Positions 7,830 to 17,125 of a DNA stretch of 64,000 nt are shown in pieces. The translations under genes were made by a program, and so were the position numbers. The first letter of the stretch is position 1, and the number at the start of each line of letters is the position of its first letter. The notes under the pieces are model-generated. The model was not told the DNA's origin and did no database searches. It saw only the letters and a program-made list of their open reading frames with translations. The stretch comes from Tepidamorphus gemmatus (GTDB lineage Bacteria; Pseudomonadota; Alphaproteobacteria; Rhizobiales; Tepidamorphaceae): NCBI RefSeq assembly GCF_004346195.1, contig NZ_SMAK01000002.1, forward strand, positions 372,001 through 436,000. The letters are read 5' to 3'.

Positions 7830-8534
7830 ATGGCGGGCTTCGACGAACGGTCGCCCAAGCCCGACACCGATGCTGCCGGTCACCGCAACCGGCTCAGGGA
7901 TCGCTTCCTGAAGGGCGGCGCAGACGCGCTGCCCGATTACGAGTTGCTCGAACTGCTGCTGTTCCGCAGCCTGCCCCGCATCGACACCAAGCCAATCGCC
8001 AAGCGCCTGATCGGGCGTTTCGGGTCGTTCGCTGAGGTAATCGCCGCGCCGCCGGCGCGGCTGCGCGAGGTGGAAGGGGTCGGCGACGCGGTGGTGACCG
8101 ATCTGAAGCTCGTCCAGGCGGCGGCCGAACGGATTGCCCGCGGGGCCGTACGGAAGCGGCCGGTCCTGGCGTCCTGGTCGGCCGTCATCGAATATTGCCG
8201 CACGACCATGGCCTTCGCCGAGAAGGAGCAGTTCCGGATCCTGTTTCTCGACAAGCGCAACGCCCTCATTTCCGACGAGGTCCAGCAGACCGGCACCGTA
8301 GACCACACGCCGGTCTACCCGCGCGAGGTCATCAAGCGCGCGCTCGAGTTGTCGGCGACGGCGATCATTCTGGTGCACAATCATCCCAGCGGCGATCCGA
8401 CCCCTTCCCGCGCGGATATCGAGATGACCAAGACCATTGTCGATATCGCCCAGCCCCTCGGCGTTACCGTTCATGATCACGTCATCGTCGGCCGCAACGG
8501 TCATGCCAGCCTGCGCGGGCTGAAGCTGATCTGA
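7830..8534 (+). CDS. radC: RadC family JAB/MPN protein
   Basis: 234 residues from ATG 7830. The N-terminal half has the helix-hairpin-helix-like region ([24 protein letters not shown] split over about residues 66-90). The C-terminal half has the JAMM metal motif [14 protein letters not shown] (about residues 183-196). RadC-family proteins were named from a DNA-repair allele since reassigned; the JAMM domain implies metalloprotease or nuclease-like activity, unproven. It follows map by four bases, a pairing common in alphaproteobacteria. Confidence 0.92.
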   Translation: MAGFDERSPKPDTDAAGHRNRLRDRFLKGGADALPDYELLELLLFRSLPRIDTKPIAKRLIGRFGSFAEVIAAPPARLREVEGVGDAVVTDLKLVQAAAERIARGAVRKRPVLASWSAVIEYCRTTMAFAEKEQFRILFLDKRNALISDEVQQTGTVDHTPVYPREVIKRALELSATAIILVHNHPSGDPTPSRADIEMTKTIVDIAQPLGVTVHDHVIVGRNGHASLRGLKLI

Positions 8535-9122
8535 CAACGGCCCGCGGCCCGATCGCACCTCGATGGGGCTGGCAACGGCGGGCGGACGCTCGCCCTGATG
8601 ACGCCGTGCATGTTGAAGGGCTCCTGATGCGTCCCCGGCCTCAACGTCCGAGACGGCTTCGGGTTATGGGCCCGACGGCACGATGCCCACGCCAGGAGCT
8701 GCAGGAAGGTTAGCACATGTTCAGGATCGCCGTCGACGACGCCGAAATCCGCCGCCGCCTGGACAGGGGCTCCACGAACTGGCCTCCGCAGGTGCGCGCC
8801 ATCGGCGACGACATGGTCGCAGCGACGTGTTCGTGTTTGCGTGAACGGCACGGGCCGGGCGGCGCAACCTGGGCGCCGAAGCGACCAACAGCCATCGCCG
8901 CCCGTCCGAGACAAGGCCATCGACCGCCCCGACCGCTGATCGGTGCGAGGCGGCGGCTCAGGATGCATCCGCAACCTTCGCCGCCGCCGCGGGATCTGCC
9001 CATTTCTCAGGCACGGCGCCCATCTATCCCCCTCGCGCCGCCTGACCGATTGCCTTACCGTTTGCGTCGACGAACGGAACGGCCTCATAGTAGTCGCCGG
9101 GGACGGCTCCGCAGGGGAGGAC
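8535..9122. other. Long intergenic region holding a decayed phage-like gene
   Basis: 588 bases separate radC from the ATP-grasp gene, unusual for this densely packed segment. Only the phage-tail-like remnant at 8717-8962 is recognisable. The remainder shows no ORF with normal composition, no hairpin with a T-run and no promoter I would trust. Confidence 0.5.
8717..8962 (+). pseudogene. Remnant resembling phage virion-morphogenesis/tail protein
   Basis: An ATG preceded by AGGAAGG opens a frame with FRIAVDDAEIRRRLDR, then VRAIGDDMVAAT, a GGATWAPKRPT segment and finally RPLIGARRRLR. This order (VDD start, IGE-like helix, DGxxWAPL, PLIGxxGRL) is that of the Phage_tail_S / virion morphogenesis family of Mu-like phages, known to me from family memory. 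After about residue 82 the similarity stops and the frame becomes Pro/Arg-rich nonsense that runs into the ATP-grasp gene, so it is truncated. Phage neighbours are missing. Confidence 0.45.
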
Positions 9123-10544
9123 ATGGGAGCGAACTTCTTCGACGAAATGCTTGGCTCGCCCGACGGCTGCCGGGTTCCATATCTCGGACTGCGGAAATGG
9201 CTCGATGAAACGCCTCCAGAGCTGATCGAGCAGCGCCGCCTCGATGCGGAACTGCTTTTCCGGCGGATCGGCATCACCTTCGCGGTCTACGGCCAGGAAC
9301 AGGCCGAGGAACGCATCATCCCCTTCGATATCGTTCCACGTATCCTGACGTCCGAGGAATGGGCGCGGCTGGCGCGCGGGCTGGAGCAACGGGTCAGAGC
9401 CATCAACGCCTTCCTGCGCGACATCTACGGACCCCAGGACATCCTCAAGGCCGGCATCCTTCCGCCCGAACTTGTCTTCGCCAATCCCGCCTTCCGGCCC
9501 GAAATGATGGGCCGCAAGGTGCCCGGCAATGTCTATGTGCCGATCGCCGGCATCGACGTCGTTCGCGTCGATCCGGACACCTTCTATGTCCTGGAGGACA
9601 ATGCGCGCACACCCTCCGGGGTCTCCTACATGCTGGAGAACCGGGAGGTGATGATGCTGCTGTTTCCCGAGCTGTTCTCGCGGCACCATATTCGCCCGGT
9701 CGACAACTATCCTGAGGAACTGCTGGCGACCCTGCAGTCGATCGCGCCGCCGACGGCTGGGAGCGAGCCGACGATCGTCCTGCTCACTCCCGGGCAATTC
9801 AACAGTGCCTACTACGAACACTCCTTCCTGGCCGACAAGCTGGGTATCGAGCTGGTCGAAGGCCGCGACCTGGTGGTGCGCGACGACGTTGTCTACATGC
9901 GGACGACCGAGGGATTGCAGCGCATCGACGTGATCTACAGGCGGGTCGATGACGATTTCCTCGACCCCCTCACCTTCCGCCCCGATTCGGCGCTGGGTGT
10001 CGCCGGACTGATGTCTGCATACGATGCGGGGAATGTCAGCCTGGCCAACGCGGTCGGCACCGGAATCGCCGACGACAAGGCGATCTATTCCTATATGCCG
10101 GAAATCCTCTCCTTCTATCTCGGCGAGGAGCCTGTGCTGAAGAACGTTCCCACGTGGCGCTGCCGCGAGCCGGAAGCGCTGACCTACGTGCTGGAGCACC
10201 TTGAGGAACTGGTGGTCAAGGAGGTGCACGGCTCCGGCGGCTACGGCATGCTGGTCGGCCCGGCATCGGACAAGGCGATGCGGGAGGCGTTCGCCGCCAA
10301 GCTCAAGGCCGAGCCGGACAACTTCATCGCCCAGCCGACGCTCGCCCTCTCGACGTGCCCCACCTGGGTCGACAGCGGACTCGTCCCCCGCCATGTCGAT
10401 CTGCGCCCCTTCGTGCTGAGCGGTGCCGACAGGGTGCGCATCGTGCCCGGCGGGCTGACCCGTGTCGCGCTGAAGGAGGGCTCGCTGGTGGTCAATTCGA
10501 GCCAGGGCGGCGGGACCAAGGACACGTGGGTGATCGATGGCTGA
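9123..10544 (+). CDS. Circularly permuted ATP-grasp type 2 protein
   Basis: 473 aa from ATG 9123 (GGGGAGG directly upstream); the frame runs further upstream but without family similarity. It shows the DUF404/DUF407 pattern: RRIGITFAVYG, IPFDIVPRI, then YVPIAGIDVVRVDPDTFYVL, EDNARTPSGVSYMLENRE and a C-terminal ELVVKEVHGSGGYGML plus IAQPTLALSTCPT. Such ATP-grasp proteins are predicted to ligate an amine to a carboxylate with ATP hydrolysis. It is the first gene of a four-gene unit with alpha-E, transglutaminase-like and Anbu protease genes, which points to synthesis of a peptide or amide tag. Substrate unknown. Confidence 0.9.
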   Translation: MGANFFDEMLGSPDGCRVPYLGLRKWLDETPPELIEQRRLDAELLFRRIGITFAVYGQEQAEERIIPFDIVPRILTSEEWARLARGLEQRVRAINAFLRDIYGPQDILKAGILPPELVFANPAFRPEMMGRKVPGNVYVPIAGIDVVRVDPDTFYVLEDNARTPSGVSYMLENREVMMLLFPELFSRHHIRPVDNYPEELLATLQSIAPPTAGSEPTIVLLTPGQFNSAYYEHSFLADKLGIELVEGRDLVVRDDVVYMRTTEGLQRIDVIYRRVDDDFLDPLTFRPDSALGVAGLMSAYDAGNVSLANAVGTGIADDKAIYSYMPEILSFYLGEEPVLKNVPTWRCREPEALTYVLEHLEELVVKEVHGSGGYGMLVGPASDKAMREAFAAKLKAEPDNFIAQPTLALSTCPTWVDSGLVPRHVDLRPFVLSGADRVRIVPGGLTRVALKEGSLVVNSSQGGGTKDTWVIDG

Positions 10545-10577
10545 AACCGTTCCGCTACGCCGGGGAGCCGCCCGGCC

Positions 10578-11519
10578 ATGCTGAGCCGCACTGCCGACAA
10601 CCTGTTCTGGATGTCGCGCTATGTCGAGCGCGCGGAGAACATCGCTCGCGTCCTGCATGCAGCGTCGCGCATGGCGTCGGTGCCCGGCACCTCCGACGGT
10701 ATCACCAACGAATGGGAATCGGCGCTTGCCGCCTCGGCTTGCCTCGACGCATTCGTGGCGAGCGGCCGCGAGGTCAATGCCGAGAACGTGTTCGAGTATC
10801 TGGCCTTCGCCGAGGACAATCCCGCCTCGATCCGCCGCTGCCTCGAGATCGCCCGCAGCAACGCGCGCGCCGTCCGTACCGCGCTCACCTACGACACCTG
10901 GGAGGCGATCAACGGCGCCTGGATCGACATGGACCGTTTCCGCTCGGCCGACGTTTCGCCTTCAGGGCTGAATCGCTTCATCTCGTGGGTGAAGGAAGTC
11001 TCGCTGCGCGTCGACGGCTCGGCCTATCGAACGATGCTGCGCAATGACGCCTACTGGTTCTCGCGCCTCGGCGTCTACATCGAGCGGGCGGACAATACGG
11101 CGCGGATCCTCGACGTGAAGTACCATGTGCTGCTGCCGGAGACCGAACCGGTGGGCGGCGGGCTGGACTACTTCCACTGGTCGACCATCCTGCGTTCGGT
11201 CTCCGCGCTGACGGCCTATCATTGGGTCTACCGTGACTCCATCAAGCCGTGGCTGGTGGCCGACCTGCTGATCCTGCGCGAGGAGATGCCGCGGTCGCTG
11301 GCGAGTTGCTATGCCAATCTGGCAACGTTCCTGGACGAACTGGCGCGCACCTATGGCCGCCAGGGCGAAAGCCAGCGGCAGGCCCGGCGCCTGCACGCAC
11401 GGCTGCGCAACGCGCGGACCGAGGAAATCTTCCAGGGTGGGTTGCATGAATTCCTGCAGTCGTTCATCGCCGAGAACAACCGTCTCGGCACGGCGATAAC
11501 GGAACAGTATCTCGTCTGA
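10578..11519 (+). CDS. Alpha-E domain protein (DUF403)
   Basis: 313 aa, nearly all helical. It starts with the family's hallmark MLSRTADNLFWMSRYVERAE and carries a second similar segment later, YWFSRLGVYIERADNTARIL, both typical of the alpha-E fold. The function is unproven; it always travels with circularly permuted ATP-grasp genes and may be a partner or substrate-binding subunit. It follows the ATP-grasp gene by 33 bases and is three bases before the transglutaminase-like gene, so it is in the same operon. Confidence 0.92.
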   Translation: MLSRTADNLFWMSRYVERAENIARVLHAASRMASVPGTSDGITNEWESALAASACLDAFVASGREVNAENVFEYLAFAEDNPASIRRCLEIARSNARAVRTALTYDTWEAINGAWIDMDRFRSADVSPSGLNRFISWVKEVSLRVDGSAYRTMLRNDAYWFSRLGVYIERADNTARILDVKYHVLLPETEPVGGGLDYFHWSTILRSVSALTAYHWVYRDSIKPWLVADLLILREEMPRSLASCYANLATFLDELARTYGRQGESQRQARRLHARLRNARTEEIFQGGLHEFLQSFIAENNRLGTAITEQYLV

Positions 11520-11522
11520 GCC

Positions 11523-12338
11523 ATGCGCATCCACGTCATGCACGCGACGACGTATCGCTACGCCACGCCGGCCAAGTACGTCATCCAGAAGCTGCGTCTG
11601 ACGCCGCGCGGCCATGACGGCCAGCATGTCCGGCGCTGGCGCATCGAGATCGACCACGACTGCAAGCTCAGCGAGCGGCGGGACGCCTTCGGCAATATCG
11701 TCCACACCTTCACGCTGATGGGCACCATCGATTCCTTGCGAATCACCGTCGATGGCGACGTCGAGACCGAGGATACCGCCGGTGTGGTGTCGGGCGCCGT
11801 CGAAAGACTGCCGAGACCGCTATATCTGCGTGAAACCAATCTCACCCGCCCGGATGCAGCGCTGGAGGACTATGCGCGCCGTTTCGCCAGCCGGCCCGAC
11901 CGGCTGGACCTTCTGCATGAGCTCCTTGCCGACCTGCACAGCCGGATGACCTTCGACACCACCCGCACCGACAGCGGGACATCGGCCGCGGAAGCCTTCC
12001 GCCTCGGTCACGGCGTCTGCCAGGATTTCACCCACATCTTCATCGCAGCCGCGCGCACGCTCGGCATCCCGGCCCGTTATGTCAGCGGGTATTTCCTCCA
12101 CGAGGCGACGTCTGCGACGAGCGAGGCTGGGCATGCCTGGGCCGAGGCCCATGTTCCAGATCTCGGCTGGGTCGCCTTCGATCCCGCCAACGGGGTGTGC
12201 GCCAATGCCAATTACGTGCGCGTGGCAATCGGCCTCGACTATCTCGACGCAGCACCCGTGCGCGGCTCGCAGTCCGGCGGCACCGCCGAGGAACTCGGCG
12301 TGCGCGTCGACATCCGCGATGCGAGCGTGCAGCAATGA
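11523..12338 (+). CDS. Transglutaminase-like cysteine protein
   Basis: 271 aa. The N-terminal third is the bacterial transglutaminase-like N domain (HATTYRYATPAKYVIQKLRL). The core has the catalytic Cys in GHGVCQDFTHIFIAAARTLG (about residues 160-180), then RYVSGYF and the His and Asp of the triad in AGHAWAEAH and WVAFDPANG. These proteins are papain-like; in this gene context they are thought to be peptidases or amide-exchange enzymes acting on the product of the ATP-grasp ligase. Third gene of the Anbu cluster. Confidence 0.92.
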   Translation: MRIHVMHATTYRYATPAKYVIQKLRLTPRGHDGQHVRRWRIEIDHDCKLSERRDAFGNIVHTFTLMGTIDSLRITVDGDVETEDTAGVVSGAVERLPRPLYLRETNLTRPDAALEDYARRFASRPDRLDLLHELLADLHSRMTFDTTRTDSGTSAAEAFRLGHGVCQDFTHIFIAAARTLGIPARYVSGYFLHEATSATSEAGHAWAEAHVPDLGWVAFDPANGVCANANYVRVAIGLDYLDAAPVRGSQSGGTAEELGVRVDIRDASVQQ

Positions 12339-12407
12339 CACCGGCCATTCCCTGTCGGCCGGCAGACGGGCTATAAGCGCCCGACCTGGCCTACTGACGA
12401 TTCCCCC

Positions 12408-13169
12408 ATGACCTACTGTGTCGGCATCCTGTTGAACGACGGACTGGTGATGATTGCCGATACCCGCACCAATGCGGGGCTCGACAACATCGCTACCTAC
12501 CGGAAGCTGCACATCTTCGAGAGACCCGGCGACCGTGTCGTCGCGCTGTGCTCGGCGGGTAATCTCGCCGCCAGCCAGGCCGTGCTCAGCGTGCTCAACG
12601 AGGGGCTGGAAGAGCCCGGTACGGCCGAGCCCGAAACAATCTGGACGCAACCCAGCATGTTCAAGACGGCCCAGTTCGTCGGACGGGCCATCCGCGAGGT
12701 CTACAGGATCGACGGAAAGGCGCTCGAACAGCAGGCGGCCGGATTCGACGTGACATTCCTTGTCGGCGGACAGGTGAAGGGCGGCAGGTTGCGGCTGTTC
12801 ATGGTCTATTCGGCCGGCAACTTCATCGAGGCAACCCCCGATACACCCTACCTGCAGATTGGCGAGCACAAGTACGGCAAGCCGATCCTGGACCGTGCGG
12901 TACGCTACGACACCGATCTGTACGATGCGCTGAAGCTCGGGCTGATCTCGATGGATTCGACCATGCGGTCAAATCTGAGCGTCGGCATGCCGATCGACCT
13001 GATCATGCTGCGGCGCGACTGCCTCCAGCTCGAGCTCAACCACCGGATCGAGCACGACGACCCCTACTTCCGCGACCTGCAGGATCGCTGGTCGAACGCG
13101 CTGAAGGCCGCGCACAAGGCGATCCAGCGACCGCCTTACGGTGCCACAGACTGCACGGCGCGCGGGTGA
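12408..13169 (+). CDS. anbu: Anbu proteasome-type protease
   Basis: 253 aa, the Anbu (ancestral beta-subunit) branch of the Ntn-hydrolase proteasome superfamily. The sequence starts MTYCVGILL, so Met removal exposes Thr1; Asp17 (in IADTRTNAG) and Lys32 (in YRKLHIF) complete the classic proteasomal active site with mature numbering. Unlike typical proteasome subunits there is no longer propeptide. No ATPase ring gene is nearby. Anbu homologues form open helical or ring assemblies; their substrates are unknown. The gene lies 69 bases after the transglutaminase-like gene and its stop is one base from the convergent EamA gene. Confidence 0.93.
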   Translation: MTYCVGILLNDGLVMIADTRTNAGLDNIATYRKLHIFERPGDRVVALCSAGNLAASQAVLSVLNEGLEEPGTAEPETIWTQPSMFKTAQFVGRAIREVYRIDGKALEQQAAGFDVTFLVGGQVKGGRLRLFMVYSAGNFIEATPDTPYLQIGEHKYGKPILDRAVRYDTDLYDALKLGLISMDSTMRSNLSVGMPIDLIMLRRDCLQLELNHRIEHDDPYFRDLQDRWSNALKAAHKAIQRPPYGATDCTARG

Positions 13170-13170
13170 T

Positions 13171-14148
13171 TCAGGCTGCCGGTGGGATCCGGCTGGACCG
13201 CATCGCCGGCAGCACCAGGACGACGAACAGACCCGAACAGACCAGTGCGAGTGCGCCGGCCTCGGCCCACCCCACCCGTTCGCCGAGCCAGACGGCGCTG
13301 GACATCACGCCGACGGCGGGGATCGCCAAGGTCGATATCGCCGCAACCGACGCCGGCAACAGACGGACGATCGAGAACCACAGGATGTGGCAGAGAATCA
13401 TCGGCCCGATCAGGACAAAGCCGAAGGACAGCCAGGCCACGGCATTCATCCGCCCGTCCCAGTCATCAACCAGCAGGGCGCCTGCAACGATCGGCAACGA
13501 CCCCACAAGGAATTGCCACATCACGATGACCGGCACAGGAGTTTCCCAGGCGACCCGCTTGAGCAGGACCGTCCCCAACCCCCAGGATGCCGCCGCCGCG
13601 AGGATCGCGACCACACCGAGTGGTGCGGCAGCCACGGCAGCGAAGTCGGGACCGATCAGCAGTGCCAGGCCGGCAAGGCCGAGCGACAGGCCCACGACCT
13701 TGAAACCGGTAATCCGCTCGCCCGCGACAAGGGCGCCGAAGATGACGGCCCAGAACGGCATGGTGTAGGCGAGGATCGCGGCCCTGCCGCCCGGCAGTAC
13801 CTGGAGCCCGTAGCCGGATGCCACGTGCCATATGCTGATGTTGAAGACCGCACAGGCGACCAGCGGACGCCACAGGCGGCGCGGCAATGCGAGCCTGTTG
13901 CCGCTCGCCAGCGCCACCGCCGCCACGCCCGCCGCTCCGACCAGAAGACACAGGGAGCGGAACGTGAAAACCGGCATTTCGGTCAGCACGACCTTCATTG
14001 CCGGGAACGAGACGCCCCATACGACCGTCAGCACGACCACGAGCAGAAGCGCCGTCGAGGGGATGCCGTCGCCGTCTCGCGTCCTCGTAGCGGCGACAGC
14101 CGCCTTCGACCCCACTTCAGGGGCCGACCGGGAACCCATCGTCCGCAT
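13171..14148 (-). CDS. EamA/DMT family transporter
   Basis: 325 aa with about ten hydrophobic segments in two repeats, the EamA layout. Landmarks are VVWGVSFPAMKVVL and YTMPFWAVIFGALVAGERIT in the first repeat, and LAIPAVGVMSSAVWLGERV in the second. The first 30 residues are hydrophilic and may be over-called; a later start would still include every membrane segment. Family members export metabolites or amino acids; the substrate cannot be told. It is convergent with anbu, one base apart. Confidence 0.88.
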   Translation of the reverse strand: MRTMGSRSAPEVGSKAAVAATRTRDGDGIPSTALLLVVVLTVVWGVSFPAMKVVLTEMPVFTFRSLCLLVGAAGVAAVALASGNRLALPRRLWRPLVACAVFNISIWHVASGYGLQVLPGGRAAILAYTMPFWAVIFGALVAGERITGFKVVGLSLGLAGLALLIGPDFAAVAAAPLGVVAILAAAASWGLGTVLLKRVAWETPVPVIVMWQFLVGSLPIVAGALLVDDWDGRMNAVAWLSFGFVLIGPMILCHILWFSIVRLLPASVAAISTLAIPAVGVMSSAVWLGERVGWAEAGALALVCSGLFVVLVLPAMRSSRIPPAA

Positions 14149-14240
14149 CGCCGTCTCCGCCGTCTCCGGACGACGGTCGGGCGCGCGTCTCCGGTTAATC
14201 TGCCGCTCTGGCAGTCACTTACCGCGAAGCAATCGGGTAT

Positions 14241-14510
14241 TCAATGGAGCCCGTAGATTCCGACCGCCGAACGCCATTCGCGCGGTCCGACAAGCCTGTT
14301 GTGGGCGACGCGCACCGAATGGACCGGCCCCTCGATCTCGCGGTCCCAGAATTCGAGGAACCGATACAGCGCGGGGAAATCCGGCGCCAGGTCGTAGTGC
14401 TGCCAGACGAATTCCTGCAGCAGCCCGGGGTGATCGGGGAGACGATAGAGGATCTGAGCGGTCGTCAGCCCGTACCCTCTCAACTGCGACTCGAATTCCA
14501 CAGCAACCAT
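14241..14510 (-). CDS. usg: Usg family protein
   Basis: 89 aa, full length for the family. The pattern LRGYGLTTAQILYRLPDHP, then FVWQHYDLAPDFP, FLEFWDREIEGPVHSVRVAH is the conserved Usg sequence of alphaproteobacteria, named from a gene upstream of a tryptophan-biosynthesis gene. Its function is unknown. It stands alone between the EamA transporter gene and the Mo-enzyme operon. Confidence 0.9.
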   Translation of the reverse strand: MVAVEFESQLRGYGLTTAQILYRLPDHPGLLQEFVWQHYDLAPDFPALYRFLEFWDREIEGPVHSVRVAHNRLVGPREWRSAVGIYGLH

Positions 14511-14652
14511 GGGTGTCTCCGTATCGACGAAACCACGACGATTGTGCCACGGCGATTTGACGATTCAACACCCAAACACCTGAATAGTTCTTTAATATCA
14601 TGAGATTAGCAGCACCTCACGACGAGTGCTGACAATTGTGTCAGCGTCTGCT

Positions 14653-16275
14653 TCAGGAAACGACGCCTTGCCCGTCACGCAGGCGCGCCAGGGCTTCGGG
14701 CGTGTCCACATCCGACAGCACGCCGTTTCCCGCCACCTCGACCTCGGCCACCAGTTCGGCGTTCTCGCCAATCAGATGCCGTGCGCCGACATCGCCGCGC
14801 ACTGCCATCAACGCGGGAAAGAACCGTCGCGCCCAAACCACTGGATTGCCACGCTTGCCTGACGCCGTCGGCACGACGATGGCTCTGCCCGTCTGAGGAT
14901 CGAAACGCGAGAGAAGCGTGTCGATCATGCCGGATGTCACCCCCGGCATGTCGGCCAGGCACACGACCGCACCGTCGCACTCGGCCGGCACGGCGGCGAT
15001 GCCGGCGGCCAGCGACGTTGACAGGCCCTCCGCATAGTCGAAATTGTGGACGAATACAACGTCGAGTCCCGATAGCGCCGCTTCGATCCGCTCACGCTGG
15101 TGTCCCGTGACGACGATCACCGGGCGCGCGCGACTTGCCAGCGCCGTCTCGGCGGCAATACGCACCAACGGCTTGCCGCCGACCTCCTCGAGGAGCTTGT
15201 TCGGGCCGCCCATCCGCCGCGACTGACCCGCCGCAAGGAGGATGGCCGCGATATTGTGCCGCCCTCCGGATTCCGGTGCCGCACGCGGCTGCGGCCGGCT
15301 TTCGATCTCCATCAGCAGCCCCCCCACCCCCATGCCGGTAATATCGTCCGCCGTCACCTCGATACCGGCCAGAAGGCGCTGCAGCACCCAGTCGAAGCCG
15401 TTTTCACGCGGACTGCGGGCGCATCCCGGCGCGCCGATCACCGGCACGCCTGCCAGATCGCCGACCAGCAACAGGTTGCCGGGGTCGACGGGCATGCCCA
15501 GATGCCGCACCCGTCCTCCCGACGCCTCTATGCCGGCGGGGATCACATCGCCACGGTCTACGATCGCCGAAGCGCCGAAAACCAGCAGCAGATCGGCGCC
15601 ACGGCTGGCAAGCTCGCACAGGGCGTCCGCAACCGCCGTTTCGTCGTGGACGACGCGCAGCTCGTCCAGCACCCGCGAACCGGACGGGGCGAGTCGCTCG
15701 GCGAGCACGCGGGCGGTCTTTTCGAGCATCTTCTCGGAGGTGCCGGGCAGCAGAGTCGATACCACGCCAACCCTCGCTGCCCGGTAGGGAGCGACTCGGA
15801 ACAGGCCGCCGGGCGGAATGCCAGAGATCGCGGTATCGACGGCCATCCCCGGGACGGCGAACGGGATGATCTTGACCGTCGCCACCATCGTGCCCTCGAC
15901 GACAGGGGCGTATGCCGCGAGCGTCGCCACGGTTATGCCTTCGTCGATCCGGTTGAAGGCGTCGATGGCCGGCCGATCGACCATCAGGATACCCGCAACG
16001 GTCGCGAACAGGTTGGCTCGTCCCGTGAAGGCCTCATCGACCCGCAGATTGGCGCCGCAAACGGCTTCGGCAAGCCGGGCCGCTGCCTCGTCCTCGTGCA
16101 GGTCGCCGGGCTCGAGCCGGGCGACGACCACTTCTCCAAGTCCCGCCGCGGCCAGCTTGTCGAGGTCGGCGGCGGCAAGTCGCGTCCCCTTCCTGACGAT
16201 ACCCCCGGGCGTACGCTGGCTGTGGGCGAGAATCGCCCCTTCCGCCTCGGTCAGCGCGACCTTGCCGAATTTCAT
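14653..16275 (-). CDS. Molybdopterin-binding / MocA-like nucleotidyltransferase fusion
   Basis: 540 aa with two parts. Residues about 1-330 are a MoeA/MogA-like molybdopterin-binding unit (LTEAEGAILAHS at the start, LLVFGASAIVDRGDVIPAGI in the middle). Residues about 345-535 are a MobA/MocA nucleotidyltransferase with AAILLAAGQSRRMGGPNKLL and later CLADMPGVT. MocA-type enzymes add CMP to molybdopterin, giving the cytosine-dinucleotide cofactor of xanthine-oxidase-family enzymes. As the last gene of the cox operon, overlapping the preceding xdhC gene by four bases, it most likely matures the CoxL cofactor. Confidence 0.9.
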   Translation of the reverse strand: MKFGKVALTEAEGAILAHSQRTPGGIVRKGTRLAAADLDKLAAAGLGEVVVARLEPGDLHEDEAAARLAEAVCGANLRVDEAFTGRANLFATVAGILMVDRPAIDAFNRIDEGITVATLAAYAPVVEGTMVATVKIIPFAVPGMAVDTAISGIPPGGLFRVAPYRAARVGVVSTLLPGTSEKMLEKTARVLAERLAPSGSRVLDELRVVHDETAVADALCELASRGADLLLVFGASAIVDRGDVIPAGIEASGGRVRHLGMPVDPGNLLLVGDLAGVPVIGAPGCARSPRENGFDWVLQRLLAGIEVTADDITGMGVGGLLMEIESRPQPRAAPESGGRHNIAAILLAAGQSRRMGGPNKLLEEVGGKPLVRIAAETALASRARPVIVVTGHQRERIEAALSGLDVVFVHNFDYAEGLSTSLAAGIAAVPAECDGAVVCLADMPGVTSGMIDTLLSRFDPQTGRAIVVPTASGKRGNPVVWARRFFPALMAVRGDVGARHLIGENAELVAEVEVAGNGVLSDVDTPEALARLRDGQGVVS

Positions 16276-16973
16276 GCCGTCTCCGTCGCTGTCTCCGGCT
16301 CCAGCCTCAGCGCCGCCGTCATCTGGGCAAGGATCGCAACCGCGATCTCCGCCGGGCTCTGGGCGCCGATGGCAAGTCCGATCGGCGCCTTGATACGACT
16401 GAGCATGGCCGCGTCGATACCGGACTGCACAAGACGTTCGACCCGACGGGCATGCGTCTTCCGGCTGCCAAGCGCGCCGATATAGAAGCAGTTCTTGTCC
16501 AGCGCATGGATCAGTCCCGGATCGTCGATCTTGGGATCATGGGTCAGCGCGCAGAAGGCCGTCCAGCGGTCCACGCCAATCCCAGGTAGCGCAACGTCCG
16601 GCCACTCGGCGACCAGTCGCACGCCCGGGAACCGGTCTGCGGTCGCAAACGCCGTTCTGGGATCGACGATGGTAACGTCGTAGCCGGCGATCCGCGCCAT
16701 CGGCGCGAGCGCCTGGCTGATATGGACGGCGCCGATCACGACCAGCTTCGGCGGCGGCACCATGACGGTGGCGAAGCCGCCACCCTCCTCCTCGTTCAGC
16801 GGCCGGCTGCGGCCGGTGCGGATCAGGGCGCGATAGAGATCCGGCCGATCGGAGCCGGCAATCTCATCCTCGCGGATGAGACGCTGGTCGCCGGTCGCGG
16901 TATCGGTGATGATGATTGCGGCGCGCCGCGCCTGACGCTCGGCATTCAGCTGTCGCAACAGCTCGAGCTTCAT
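16272..16973 (-). CDS. XdhC family protein, C-terminal (Rossmann) half
   Basis: 233 aa from the ATG at 16973, chosen because GAGGGTGA precedes it; the open frame extends upstream without similarity. The Rossmann segment is VVIGAVHISQALAPMA then VTIVDPRTAFATADRFPG, with LTHDPKIDDP, FYIGALGSRKTHARRV and APIGLAIGAQSPAEIAVAI to the end, all typical of the XdhC C-terminal domain. XdhC proteins bind the Mo cofactor, assist its sulfuration and insert it into the large subunit. Here the N-terminal domain is a separate gene upstream (17126-17446), a split arrangement. Confidence 0.88.
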   Translation of the reverse strand: MKLELLRQLNAERQARRAAIIITDTATGDQRLIREDEIAGSDRPDLYRALIRTGRSRPLNEEEGGGFATVMVPPPKLVVIGAVHISQALAPMARIAGYDVTIVDPRTAFATADRFPGVRLVAEWPDVALPGIGVDRWTAFCALTHDPKIDDPGLIHALDKNCFYIGALGSRKTHARRVERLVQSGIDAAMLSRIKAPIGLAIGAQSPAEIAVAILAQMTAALRLEPETATETA

Positions 16974-17125
16974 CGGTTCACCCTCATGTGCGGTCCATTG
17001 CCAGCCTGACACCGAGCCCGATCTGGATCGAGCCGCCGACCCGGCGAACGCGCCGCTGCGCAACACGGCTCGCCTTAAGCCGGGCGAGTGCGGTCAGCAC
17101 GTCCCGGACGCGCATGGCCCAGGTC

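Noticed and set aside
16984-17115. 43-codon minus-strand frame between the two xdhC genes
   Set aside because: It is well placed in the operon but has no clear ribosome site and no recognisable sequence; too weak to list as a gene.
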